Position numbers and translations under genes: made by a program. Positions 27,417 to 36,035 of a stretch of DNA of 64,000 bases are shown piece after piece (the first letter of the stretch is position 1; every line of letters starts with the position of its first letter). The notes below the pieces were generated by a model, which saw only the letters and a program-made list of their open reading frames with translations, was not told the origin of the DNA and did not search any database. Source of the stretch: Chryseobacterium taiwanense (GTDB lineage: Bacteria > Bacteroidota > Bacteroidia > Flavobacteriales > Weeksellaceae); NCBI RefSeq assembly GCF_000813825.1, contig NZ_JWTA01000005.1, forward strand, positions 372,001-436,000. Direction: 5' to 3'.

Positions 27417-28433
27417 TTAATTAATCTTAGCTTTCCACTCGATTCCGCTAATGTCAATCAGCTGTAAAGAATAGATTCTCTTTTTCTGAGCAAGGACATC
27501 ATCAATATTTATTTTTATATCCGCCTTAGAACCTAAAGGGATGATCAGGCTATGCTTTCCCGGTTTCACTTTGGCTACATAATGATTTTTGATGTTCTCT
27601 TTTGGAAATTCTGAAAGCTCCTTAAGGTTTAATTCTTTTACAATATTTCCATGCTGATCTAAGAGATGAATTCCGATAAGAAATGATCCGTAAACATCAA
27701 CACCTTCCGTACGGTGAACGTTAAAATGTAGATCAGATTGCTGTAATGAAACATTGGTGATTTCAAGCCTAGGTTTTACAGATTTATTGTGCAGCGTTCC
27801 CCAAACTCCCCCATGAAAATATTGATTGGTAAAAAGAGTCAGTCCGAAAATAACGATAGAACCAATCAACACTAAAGGTTTGAGATTGGAAATTGGAAGA
27901 ACGCCGGAATTGAACCACTGAAACCATTTTTTGTGGGTAAAACTCAGGTTGTTTTTTAAGAAATACTGATCAACAGAATAGAAGCTACTTCCTGTCAGGA
28001 AAAGAGTGAAGCCTCCTGCAATTCCTAAAATACCTATCTGCCATTCATCAAGACAGGTCGTTCCGATCCAGCCGGAGCCCAGTAAAATTCCCATAGCAAG
28101 ACTAAAAACACCGATGCTCATCAGTCGGGTAAATAATCCTAACATAATAAACAAGCCCACTATTGCCTCAATGATCGTAAAAGCTATCATAGAGCGCTGT
28201 AAGGTATCGGGATGAGTAACAAGATATTCGATAATGGGTTTAATGCCTAAAGCATTGGGGAGGAAATGATTGAACTTTTCTCCGATGTATCCTGCTTCGT
28301 CAGGAATTAATTTGTTTTCGAGGACGAGCCTGCGCCAAAAGGCAGAAAAGTACGTCCAGCCAATCACAAGACGTAGTGATAGCGTAAATAAACCAGCAGT
28401 AGAATAGCTCTGGCTTTTTGTATAATGATTCAT
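27417..28433 (-). CDS. DoxD-DoxA fusion, thiosulfate:quinone oxidoreductase-like
   Basis: A 338-residue protein. The N-terminal half (about 1-175) is a four-helix DoxD/DoxX membrane domain (RLVIGWTYFSAFWRRLV; GLFTRLMSIGVFSLAMGILLG; GCxxW-like CLDEWQIGILGIAGG). After a further helix (about 187-205) the C-terminal half is a DoxA-like soluble domain. In Acidianus, DoxD and DoxA are separate subunits of thiosulfate:quinone oxidoreductase; fusions are known in Bacteroidota. Thiosulfate activity here is unproven. A small hypothetical gene lies just upstream on the same strand. Confidence 0.8.
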   Translation of the reverse strand: MNHYTKSQSYSTAGLFTLSLRLVIGWTYFSAFWRRLVLENKLIPDEAGYIGEKFNHFLPNALGIKPIIEYLVTHPDTLQRSMIAFTIIEAIVGLFIMLGLFTRLMSIGVFSLAMGILLGSGWIGTTCLDEWQIGILGIAGGFTLFLTGSSFYSVDQYFLKNNLSFTHKKWFQWFNSGVLPISNLKPLVLIGSIVIFGLTLFTNQYFHGGVWGTLHNKSVKPRLEITNVSLQQSDLHFNVHRTEGVDVYGSFLIGIHLLDQHGNIVKELNLKELSEFPKENIKNHYVAKVKPGKHSLIIPLGSKADIKINIDDVLAQKKRIYSLQLIDISGIEWKAKIN

Positions 28434-28484
28434 GAAAGTATAATTGTTTAAATAATTTGAATTGAAAGTGATGTGAGACTCATC

Positions 28485-28859
28485 TTACATCAGATCCAGT
28501 TTCAAGCGTTTAAACAAAATGTATTTCGGAGGACTGTTTCCTGTGGTGGTTTTTGAATAACTTGAACGTATTTTTTCCTTTCCTGAATTTCTTACAGGTA
28601 AATTAGCCTTCAAAGAAGAATCTAATTGCTTTACTTTTGAATCAGCTTTAAAAACCGATCTGACTGAAGAGTTTTGGAAAGCATCACAGCTTGAAGGTGA
28701 AGAAACGGTTGTCTTTACCTTATTTAAAGTTCCAATATACTCAATATCAAAAATATTCAGCAGATCTCTCTTTACACTACAAGGCGATAGTGAAAATGCC
28801 AAAAGCAGCAGAATAGTGATTGCTTTATAAAAACCGATATGTGATCTTGGGTGAGACAT
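28485..28859 (-). CDS. small hypothetical protein upstream of DoxD-DoxA
   Basis: A 124-residue protein with an N-terminal hydrophobic segment (AITILLLLAFSLSPC) that could be a signal peptide or anchor; the cysteine at its end is not a strict lipobox. The remainder is Ser/Lys-rich, predicted soluble, and ends PPKYILFKRLKLDL. No family recognised. It is 51 bases upstream of the DoxD-DoxA gene on the same strand and probably in the same transcript, so it may be an accessory to that membrane protein (inference). Confidence 0.6.
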   Translation of the reverse strand: MSHPRSHIGFYKAITILLLLAFSLSPCSVKRDLLNIFDIEYIGTLNKVKTTVSSPSSCDAFQNSSVRSVFKADSKVKQLDSSLKANLPVRNSGKEKIRSSYSKTTTGNSPPKYILFKRLKLDLM

Positions 28860-28864
28860 TATTA

Positions 28865-28872
28865 CAAAACTA
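28865..28872 (-). promoter_or_regulatory. -7 promoter box, five bases before the small hypothetical gene
   Basis: Minus-strand TAGTTTTG, then TAATA, then ATG. Near-leaderless spacing. Confidence 0.5.
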
Positions 28873-28991
28873 ATCTTTTATTTTAATGTAGTACAGATTT
28901 CAAAATAAATTTGAGAAGGAAAGGGACTCCTGACAAACCGTTGTCAACACTTACCATTATCTTTACAGCATAAAATGTAATCAAAACAGAA

Positions 28992-29543
28992 ATGAGTTAT
29001 TGCTTAGCGATCGACGGAATGCAGCCTGAAAGCAGGAGAGAGCTTCACAAAAATTACCATGATAACCATTATGGCTTCCCGATTCATGATGATAATGAAT
29101 TGTTCGGAAGACTGATTATGGAGATCAATCAGGCAGGATTGAGCTGGGAAACGATTCTTAAGAAAGAAGAAAGTTTCAGAAATGCCTACAGCAACTTTGA
29201 AATTGAAAAAGTAGCCCATTATACAGAAGCGGATCGTGAAAGACTATTAAACGATCCCGGAATTATCAGAAACAAACTGAAAGTAAACGCAGCCATTGAA
29301 AATGCAAAAACGATTCTCAGTTTACAAAAAGAATTCGGATCTTTTGAAAAGTGGCTGGAACATCATCATCCTAAAATATTACCAGAATGGATGAAGCTTT
29401 TTAAGAAAACCTTTAAATTCACAGGAGGAGAAATTGTAAATGAATTCCTGATGAGCATTGGCTACCTGAGAGGTTCACATGCCGAAAGCTGTCCTGTTTA
29501 TCATAAAGTTTTGCAACAGAATCCTAAGTGGATCACGGAATAG
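28992..29543 (+). CDS. tag: DNA-3-methyladenine glycosylase I
   Basis: Tag excises 3-methyladenine from alkylated DNA. The 183-residue protein keeps the zinc ligands of the Tag family: Cys4, His23 (in YHDNHYG), His163 and Cys167 (GSHAESCP). It also has the catalytic-region ELFGRLIMEINQAGLSWETIL. Length fits. It is divergent from the small hypothetical gene. No ada or alkB neighbour is present. Confidence 0.95.
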   Translation: MSYCLAIDGMQPESRRELHKNYHDNHYGFPIHDDNELFGRLIMEINQAGLSWETILKKEESFRNAYSNFEIEKVAHYTEADRERLLNDPGIIRNKLKVNAAIENAKTILSLQKEFGSFEKWLEHHHPKILPEWMKLFKKTFKFTGGEIVNEFLMSIGYLRGSHAESCPVYHKVLQQNPKWITE

Positions 29544-29570
29544 CTTCACTTAAATCCTGTCATTTTATGG

Positions 29571-29641
29571 TTGTCATTTCGACACCGGAGAAATCTTTTC
29601 GTTTAAAACAATGAGATGCTTCGACTTTACTCAGCATGACA
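29571..29641. repeat. intergenic repeat, copy 1
   Basis: A roughly 70-bp unit starting TTGTCATTTCGACACCGGAG and ending TCAGCATGACA. Its ends (TGTCAT...ATGACA) are inverted. It is repeated directly at 29890-29958. It lies in the gene-free stretch 29544-29973. Confidence 0.7.
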
Positions 29642-29729
29642 GCCTTGATAGGGTTATTATGATAGTCTGATTTTAATTGAGAAAATTTGAGCTCTGGCAA
29701 CTATAAAAATACTAAGCTTTAGAATCGAG

Positions 29730-29790
29730 CGACTTCAACGTCTTTAGATGGACGACTTCAACACTTGAAGACGCTCGGCTTCAACATCTG
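29730..29790 (+). repeat. degenerate triple repeat with 22-23 base period
   Basis: CGACTTCAAC occurs at 29730 and 29753 and as CGGCTTCAAC at 29775, each followed by about 13 variable bases. It lies between the two 70-bp copies. Confidence 0.5.
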
Positions 29791-29889
29791 AATATACTCG
29801 ATCGTGATCCATCAATATATTTAGCTTTAAAAATTTTTATAAGCTTATGATTTCCTTTCTGAAAATTTCCCTGCTGTCATTCGTCATAG

Positions 29890-29958
29890 TTGTCATTTCG
29901 ACGACGGAGAAATCTATTCGTATAAAACGCGAGATGCTTCGACTTCGCTCAGCATGAC
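29890..29958. repeat. intergenic repeat, copy 2
   Basis: A direct copy of 29571-29641 with scattered substitutions; the shared core includes GAGATGCTTCGACTT and CTCAGCATGACA. It ends 15 bases before the next gene's stop. Confidence 0.7.
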
Positions 29959-29973
29959 ACCGTGACACTAATT

Positions 29974-30483
29974 TTATTTTAAACTTCTTACGGATACATC
30001 AGGCTTTTCACCCTGAGGAACAATGAAAATAGCATCATCACTGATCGTATCTCCGGAATCAAAATAATAACTTCCGGTAACAGGAAGTATACTGTTGGTG
30101 AATTTTCCCGATTTATCATAAGCCGAATAGGTGACATTAATGATCTGTGCCTTCATTTTCAGTTGAATTTTCTTTGAAGTCAGCTTGGCTCCGGTAGCAT
30201 TGATGCAATCCAGTTCTACAATACCAATATTACTTACAATCTGAGGATAGGATGAAAGTCTGATGTTATAAGACTTTTCCGAAGTGTTTTTTACAGTTGC
30301 AGAGACTTTGTAACGATCAAAAGGTTTTCCACCTACTTCAATGCTCTCTTTGTTTAAAATATTAAAAACAACGCTCATCCCGTTGAGATCAATAGATTGC
30401 CCATCGGAGATTTTCTGAGCATTAAGGGAAATGCTAAAACCGATTGCGATAAAAAGGAAAAATGATACAATTGAAGTTTTCAT
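29974..30483 (-). CDS. secreted hypothetical protein
   Basis: A 169-residue protein with a signal peptide (FLFIAIGFSISLNAQ) followed by an immunoglobulin-like or DUF-type all-beta domain, judging by alternating hydrophobic residues (YKVSATVKNTSEKSYNIRLS). The family is not recognised. It lies 49 bases after a hypothetical gene on the same strand and may end that operon. The 3' side abuts a dispersed repeat rather than an obvious terminator. Confidence 0.6.
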   Translation of the reverse strand: MKTSIVSFFLFIAIGFSISLNAQKISDGQSIDLNGMSVVFNILNKESIEVGGKPFDRYKVSATVKNTSEKSYNIRLSSYPQIVSNIGIVELDCINATGAKLTSKKIQLKMKAQIINVTYSAYDKSGKFTNSILPVTGSYYFDSGDTISDDAIFIVPQGEKPDVSVRSLK

Positions 30484-30532
30484 AGTTTTATGTTTCTGTG
30501 ATTGTGCTATTAAAACTACGAAAAATAACTGA

Positions 30533-31015
30533 TTATCTTTTGTTTAAGATATGTTTCTTGGTGAATTCCTGTAAGCCTAAAGCTTCTTCCTGAAAATAAT
30601 CTCTAAATGTATTGGAGAGTTTTTCATTTTTAAATTTAATAATGGTATAACCGCTGTCAAAAGCTACAATTTCAATAATAGATTCAGTAATCATAAAGTG
30701 ATCAGATTTCCATGCCCTTTCATCTTCTGCAGATAAGTTTGAAATTAAATTTATATTTAGCTCTGCGTTTCTAGGAATAGCGGAAATAATACCCCATATA
30801 ATTTGAGCATTTGATTGGTAGAGCAGCTGGAATTCTTCTTGGTTTAAGATAAAATAATCATGATTAAAATTAATAGGGATTTTCTGATCAGATATATAAT
30901 CCAAATCGGTTAATATCCAATCATACCCAGTAAGGTCATTCCAAATTGGTTTTAAAACTTCCTGTAAATTAGTGTGAAACTTTACTTTTTTAGTACTTTT
31001 GATGATCCAGTTCAT
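30533..31015 (-). CDS. hypothetical cytoplasmic protein
   Basis: A 160-residue soluble protein without a signal peptide. It has an acidic, aromatic-rich first half (WNDLTGYDWILTDLDYISD) and a mixed alpha/beta end. The family is not recognised. It starts 2 bases after the DUF2199 gene, so the two are probably co-translated. The size and neighbourhood resemble orphan immunity-type proteins, but no toxin gene is present, so no function is assigned. Confidence 0.6.
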   Translation of the reverse strand: MNWIIKSTKKVKFHTNLQEVLKPIWNDLTGYDWILTDLDYISDQKIPINFNHDYFILNQEEFQLLYQSNAQIIWGIISAIPRNAELNINLISNLSAEDERAWKSDHFMITESIIEIVAFDSGYTIIKFKNEKLSNTFRDYFQEEALGLQEFTKKHILNKR

Positions 31016-31017
31016 CT

Positions 31018-31518
31018 TTAATTACTATTTAAAACAATATCAACTCTTCTCTCAGCTTCCTCTTTAGAAATTCCGCTGTAAAAATCATTTACAAAAGGGT
31101 GTTCATGGCTCTCATGAGGATAAACAAAAGGTCTCCCTATTTTATTGTTAACGAAAACATCAGTCGGAATACTTTCACTGAATTCATAATCGGGAAGGTA
31201 ATTGGAGAGCCATCCGAAATATCCTCCTTCGAATTCTTCATTATCATAATTTTCAACATATTCAGTAAAGCTTTTTTCACTTAAAGAAACCCAGATTCCA
31301 TATTCGAGATCCTGACAAGTTTCGTTGACTTCCTGAACAAGAACAGCACGAACAAAGTAGCAGGTTTCATCAGAATATTTAATGATACACAAATCCGGAG
31401 TTAATTCAGAATTTTTAAGTTCTTCCTCAGACAGTTGAAAATATGGATAAGGTGCAGAATAAGCTATTGCCGGCCAGTCTTCCTTTTCTTCGCCGCAGCA
31501 TTGACAGATGTATTTCAT
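31018..31518 (-). CDS. DUF2199-like protein
   Basis: A 166-residue protein beginning KYICQCCGEE, a likely zinc-binding CxCC knuckle, then PDLCIIKYSDETCYFVRAVL and YGIWVSLSEKSFTEY, which match my memory of DUF2199. Function unknown. It is 2 bases downstream of the DUF4919-like gene and 2 bases upstream of the next gene, a tight three-gene unit. Assignment to DUF2199 should be checked with a profile search. Confidence 0.7.
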   Translation of the reverse strand: MKYICQCCGEEKEDWPAIAYSAPYPYFQLSEEELKNSELTPDLCIIKYSDETCYFVRAVLVQEVNETCQDLEYGIWVSLSEKSFTEYVENYDNEEFEGGYFGWLSNYLPDYEFSESIPTDVFVNNKIGRPFVYPHESHEHPFVNDFYSGISKEEAERRVDIVLNSN

Positions 31519-31520
31519 AA

Positions 31521-32192
31521 TTATTCAAACATTTTTTTTGTAGCGTGAGGAATAATAAAATACAAAGTTTGTGTCGTACCATCTTCAAAAATGGCATCCA
31601 ATATATCAATGAAATATCCATTTTTATCATGTCCTGATCCCATTTTACCAATTTTAGCGCTTATCCCTTTTTTTATAAGGTCTTGCCCGTCAGTTGGACT
31701 CAAAGCAAATGCCGGAGTTTCCATAGATTTGCCATCCCCGCTATAAAGCATAGCTTTAAAAATCAACATTGCTTTTATTAAATAATTTTCTGCTAATATT
31801 TTATTGTCTTTTTTATGATAGGCATAAGAAACTTCATATAAAGTTTTTAAATCAAAAGGATGTGTTGCCAGAAATTCGTTTCCTGATTTTATGACTTCGT
31901 CAAATTTTTCTTCTTCATTAAGTTGATAAAGATTTCTTCCAAATCCAAGATCTTTATATGGTTTGTAGTTTTTATTATCAGTAAAAGAGATTAATAAAGA
32001 TAGCATCTGCTTATCGGTAAGAGTCGTGTCCGTCTTTGTATATCTTTCCATAAGATTTTCAGAATAAAGCTCAGAGTTTTTATTTTTTGTTTCTTTTAAA
32101 ATATTCTCGAAATCTCTTTTGTAGTTAAAATTTTCCTGACCGAAAATGAACAACGGTGTAAATGAAAGAAAGGTGATTAGTTTTGTTATCAT
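31521..32192 (-). CDS. secreted DUF4919-like protein
   Basis: A 223-residue protein with a signal peptide (TFLSFTPLFIFGQ), then a helical, TPR-like region (FDEVIKSGNEFLATHPFDLKTLYEVSYAYHKK). This pattern fits DUF4919, a Bacteroidota family of unknown function. It is first in a tight unit with the DUF2199-like gene, and 37 bases downstream of the patatin gene, so it could share the patatin transcript. Confidence 0.7.
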   Translation of the reverse strand: MITKLITFLSFTPLFIFGQENFNYKRDFENILKETKNKNSELYSENLMERYTKTDTTLTDKQMLSLLISFTDNKNYKPYKDLGFGRNLYQLNEEEKFDEVIKSGNEFLATHPFDLKTLYEVSYAYHKKDNKILAENYLIKAMLIFKAMLYSGDGKSMETPAFALSPTDGQDLIKKGISAKIGKMGSGHDKNGYFIDILDAIFEDGTTQTLYFIIPHATKKMFE

Positions 32193-32229
32193 TAACTTAA
32201 ATTAAAGCGATAAAAATACTCAAAAATCC

Positions 32230-33873
32230 TTACCCCACAGTCGGCGTGTCTTCCTCCTTCAAAATCTTTTTCTCCTTCATAGACAACATCATTCTTTCGT
32301 ACTTGTATTTCTCCCAGTCGAAATGATTGAGGAAATCCAGAGCAGCCTGAAAACCGCGGTTGAAAAGCTCTTCTTTTTCCTCTTTTTGCATAAAGAAATT
32401 CAGCCAGTTGCTTGTTCCGCAATTGACGGTCTGAATGCTGAAAAGGTGATAGAACGTATGTTTGGTAAGAAACGTTTTATCATTAAAACCTTTCAGAGTA
32501 CTGATGATATTTCCGGCAAAAGATAGGGGAGACTTCAGGATTTGCTCACTTGTTTTTCCTTTTTCGGAAAGGATATCGGAATCACTGGTCAGCTGAACTC
32601 CAAACAAAGGCATTCTCGGATAAAAAATATCAGCGGAATGGAAAAGGTCGATCGGGAAATTGGATATACTTCCGCCGTCAATAAAAACCCCGACAGGATT
32701 GATATCTTCCTGTTTCGTATTCATCCAGTATCTCCACGCGTATTTTACAGAGTCATCATTTTTATTGATTTGCTTTTGTAAGGGTTCAAAAAAGAAAGGA
32801 ACAGACATAGAAGCGCGAACAAATTCAGCCGGACTGATGTGTTTTAGTTCTTCTTCAGACCAATACAGATTCGCCATGGTTGGCAATTCAACTTTGATTT
32901 TAGCATTGATATCTGTTGTAATAACGATGTATTCTGATTTTAATAAATAGAAAGGATCTTTTTTATAGTACTCGTTGTTGGCAGCACTTTCATAAAAAAT
33001 TTTATAGCGAATTTGGTCAATATGCTCCTGGTTTTTTACTCTGATTTCTTCGATACCGTTCAAAGCATTATTATAATACTCCATATCGTTTCCGTATCGA
33101 TAATTAAGATGGAGGTCTTTTCCTGACTTTACGAATTTCTCATTCAAAGAAGCGACGGTTTTTATTCCGAAGCCTTCTAAAACTTGTGTCATTTGGGTTA
33201 AAAAAGTATTCCCCGGATTGAGCCCGGAATTTGCTTTTTTCAGGTCATTATAAAGCTTTCTGATGTAGAAAAATGCAATAATAATGGGAATAATGGGAAT
33301 TAAAAAAAGCAGTTTTGCCCGTAATGTTGTTTCTGAAGGCGTAGCAAAAGGAATCGTAAGAAGAATCAGCATTGTAATGACCGCCAGAATTACATTGATC
33401 TTAATAAAATTCTTGTTATTCAAAAGAGCATGAATGGTGGTTTTTACATAGGATTTCCCATCCATGAAGTCTGCAAAATTCCAGTTGAACAGAATGTCTT
33501 TTATGACTTCGCTTTTTGCTTCCTCTTTCGTTTTGCAGGCAGCGATAAGCATTGTGTTAATGGCACCTGCGCTCGTTCCCGCAACTTTCAGAAAACGGAT
33601 TCCGAAAATTTCAAGACCGTAGAGATAACCTACTAATGCACTTCCCCAAACACCACCTCCTTCCTGTACAAATTCCACGTATTGATTGCCTTGTGCATCC
33701 AAAAGATCAGAAAACTCTTTGTTAGAAATCTTATCATACAATGCTGCGAGTTTTTCTTTAGAATCTTTGGAGAGAATATCTTCCTCGAGAATTTTTTGTA
33801 AAGTTTCAGGTTTCATGGCTTGGTTTGGTTTTTGTGAAATTGTCATTCCATAGGAATTTAAGCTATCGCTCAA
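32230..33873 (-). CDS. patatin-like phospholipase
   Basis: A 547-residue lipid acyl hydrolase candidate. It has the oxyanion glycines GGGVWG (72-77), the nucleophile motif GTSAGA with Ser101, and the catalytic Asp in VFIDGGSISNFP. Between these, two or more helices (about 165-215) insert in the patatin domain, making it a membrane-associated member. The substrate is unknown; phospholipids are likely. Transcribed away from the preceding corA by its own start. It may be co-transcribed with the DUF4919-like gene downstream. Confidence 0.9.
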   Translation of the reverse strand: MSDSLNSYGMTISQKPNQAMKPETLQKILEEDILSKDSKEKLAALYDKISNKEFSDLLDAQGNQYVEFVQEGGGVWGSALVGYLYGLEIFGIRFLKVAGTSAGAINTMLIAACKTKEEAKSEVIKDILFNWNFADFMDGKSYVKTTIHALLNNKNFIKINVILAVITMLILLTIPFATPSETTLRAKLLFLIPIIPIIIAFFYIRKLYNDLKKANSGLNPGNTFLTQMTQVLEGFGIKTVASLNEKFVKSGKDLHLNYRYGNDMEYYNNALNGIEEIRVKNQEHIDQIRYKIFYESAANNEYYKKDPFYLLKSEYIVITTDINAKIKVELPTMANLYWSEEELKHISPAEFVRASMSVPFFFEPLQKQINKNDDSVKYAWRYWMNTKQEDINPVGVFIDGGSISNFPIDLFHSADIFYPRMPLFGVQLTSDSDILSEKGKTSEQILKSPLSFAGNIISTLKGFNDKTFLTKHTFYHLFSIQTVNCGTSNWLNFFMQKEEKEELFNRGFQAALDFLNHFDWEKYKYERMMLSMKEKKILKEEDTPTVG

Positions 33874-33972
33874 ATACGAGTTACAAAGCTTTATCCATTC
33901 GTTTTACTATTCAAAACTAAGTATATTTAAAAGAATTGAACACAGTGTTTTTACGATATTTTTACAAGGGAA

Positions 33973-34872
33973 TTACCATTGCTTTCTGCGGGCATAAATG
34001 AAAGTACAGATGACAACAATAGCCATCAATCCTAAGGTGAAAAAATATCCGTTTTTATGGTGCAGTTCCGGCATATGATCGAAGTTCATCCCATAAACTC
34101 CGGCAATAAAAGTAATAGGCAAAAAATAAACAGAATAGATGGCTAAGACTTTCATCACCTGATTAGCCTTTTGATCGGAAAGCGCCAAAAACATAGAGAT
34201 GAGGTTGGTAATCTGAATATTTAAATGGTCGAAATCTGCCACAACATCTTTATGCTTATCTTTTAAATCGACCACTTCAGAATCCTGTAAATCTAAGAGC
34301 TTGAATTTATCAATCGCATCCGTGGAAATGGTCAGTACTCTTGAATTGAGCCCTGATTTTCTTTTCAGTTTATACAATCTTCGGATCTGATTGGTATGGT
34401 TGGTGTTTTTAAGGAAAATCTCATTCTCAATATTATCCATAGTTTCCATAAGACTTACGGATTCATCATCAAAGCTTTTCATGATGAGTAAAGCAATCAT
34501 TAACGCTATTTTCTGAGAAGTCATTCCATCTTGAATGAGAGAAAGCTGACCTTTGGTCTGAACAATACTTTTGGTCTTCATCCTGTGAATGGTGATGATA
34601 GTATTGTTGATCAGAAAGATCCCAATTTTTGTACTGATATCACTGATTGTATTGAGATTTTTCCTTTCCAGTTCAGTGCTTTCGCGAAGAAGAAAAAACT
34701 TTACATTTCCGTCTTCTTCATACTTGGGTAAATGGTTGGGGTCTAAAGTATCTTCCAAAAGGAGATTGTTGATCTCGTACCTTTCATGAAGAAATTTTAA
34801 ATCATCTTCGGTAGGAGCTTCTACATCTATCCATTCGCATTGGGAGTCTCTATATATGGTGTTAATTGGCAT
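33973..34872 (-). CDS. corA: CorA-family magnesium/cobalt channel
   Basis: A 299-residue member of the CorA family. It has a long N-terminal cytoplasmic domain, two C-terminal helices and the pore signature YGMNF followed by the loop DHMPELHHKNGYF. CorA forms pentameric Mg2+/Co2+ channels in the inner membrane. Length is typical. It is divergent from fabH with a 72-base intergenic region. Confidence 0.95.
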   Translation of the reverse strand: MPINTIYRDSQCEWIDVEAPTEDDLKFLHERYEINNLLLEDTLDPNHLPKYEEDGNVKFFLLRESTELERKNLNTISDISTKIGIFLINNTIITIHRMKTKSIVQTKGQLSLIQDGMTSQKIALMIALLIMKSFDDESVSLMETMDNIENEIFLKNTNHTNQIRRLYKLKRKSGLNSRVLTISTDAIDKFKLLDLQDSEVVDLKDKHKDVVADFDHLNIQITNLISMFLALSDQKANQVMKVLAIYSVYFLPITFIAGVYGMNFDHMPELHHKNGYFFTLGLMAIVVICTFIYARRKQW

Positions 34873-34944
34873 AATTAAAAATACTAATATTTTGAAATCC
34901 TATGTACTAAATAAATTTTATCTTTACCAAAATTAAAAAACTAT

Positions 34945-35967
34945 ATGATTAAAAGTACAATAAAAGGGATTGGATTTTATGTTCCGGACAACGTTGTTAC
35001 CAATGATGATCTAGCAAAATTAATGACTACCAATGATGAGTGGATTACGGAGAGAACAGGTATCAAAGAAAGAAGACACAGAAAAAACAGAAATGATGCT
35101 CAGGAAACGACAGCTCATTTAGGTTTTAAAGCATCTGAAAAAGCGCTTAAAAATGCAGGATTAACAGCTCAGGATATTGACTATATTATTTTTGCGACGC
35201 TTTCACCTGATTATTATTTTCCGGGATGTGGGGTTTTGTTGCAGGATATGTTAGGTTGTGATACGATCGGAGCTTTAGATGTAAGAAACCAATGTTCAGG
35301 TTTTGTTTATGCCATGAGTGTTGCTAATGCTTTTATCAAGTCGAACACGTATAAGAATATCTTAGTAGTAGGAGCAGAAATTCATTCTTTTGGATTAGAT
35401 TTTTCGGATGAAGGAAGAGGGGTTTCTGTAATTTTTGGTGATGGAGCAGGAGCGATTGTACTTTCTGCGACTGAAGATGAAAATGCAGGTGATATTTTAG
35501 CTGTCAATATGCATTCTGAAGGGAAATATGCCGATGAGTTGTGTACTCAGTTCCCGGGATCTAAATACGGATGGAGCGACAGAATGAGAAAAGAACCTGA
35601 AAATGTAACGAATAAAGAAGTGTATCCGATTATGAACGGAAACTTCGTGTTCAAACATGCGGTAACAAGATTCCCTGAAACGATGCAGGAAGCATTAAAT
35701 AAAGCCGGAAAAACAATTGAGGATCTGGATATGTTTATTCCGCATCAGGCGAATTTGAGAATTGCTCAATTTGTTCAGCAGAAGTTTGGATTGCCTGACG
35801 AAAAAATTCATAACAATATCCAGAAATACGGGAATACAACGGCAGCTTCTATTCCTATTGCTCTAAGTGAAGCGATTGAATTAGGTAAAATAAAAAGAGG
35901 AGATTTGGTACTCCTTTCTGCTTTCGGAAGTGGGTTTACCTGGGGAAGTGTTTTATTTGAATATTAA
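34945..35967 (+). CDS. fabH: 3-oxoacyl-ACP synthase III family protein
   Basis: A 340-residue KAS III-type condensing enzyme. It has catalytic Cys117 in VRNQCSGF, the His motif IPHQANLRI and the Asn motif YGNTTAAS, all in the FabH order. FabH starts fatty-acid chains by condensing acyl-CoA with malonyl-ACP. The acyl-binding loop differs from E. coli FabH, so it could be a FabH2-type paralogue preferring other primers. Another copy elsewhere cannot be excluded. Terminator directly downstream. Confidence 0.9.
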   Translation: MIKSTIKGIGFYVPDNVVTNDDLAKLMTTNDEWITERTGIKERRHRKNRNDAQETTAHLGFKASEKALKNAGLTAQDIDYIIFATLSPDYYFPGCGVLLQDMLGCDTIGALDVRNQCSGFVYAMSVANAFIKSNTYKNILVVGAEIHSFGLDFSDEGRGVSVIFGDGAGAIVLSATEDENAGDILAVNMHSEGKYADELCTQFPGSKYGWSDRMRKEPENVTNKEVYPIMNGNFVFKHAVTRFPETMQEALNKAGKTIEDLDMFIPHQANLRIAQFVQQKFGLPDEKIHNNIQKYGNTTAASIPIALSEAIELGKIKRGDLVLLSAFGSGFTWGSVLFEY

Positions 35968-35986
35968 TTCAAAACTTACAATCAAC

Positions 35987-36018
35987 AAAAAAGCCGAAGA
36001 ATATTCTTCGGCTTTTTT
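35987..36018. terminator. bidirectional terminator, fabH / thioredoxin-like gene
   Basis: A 16-bp perfect stem (arm AAAAAAGCCGAAGAAT) with flanking A and T tracts, between convergent genes. Confidence 0.9.
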
Positions 36019-36035
36019 ATTGATTATCTTTTATA

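Noticed and set aside
29571..29958. CRISPR array
   Set aside because: Only two 70-bp copies 320 bases apart and one degenerate triple repeat. There are no regular repeat-spacer units and no cas genes.
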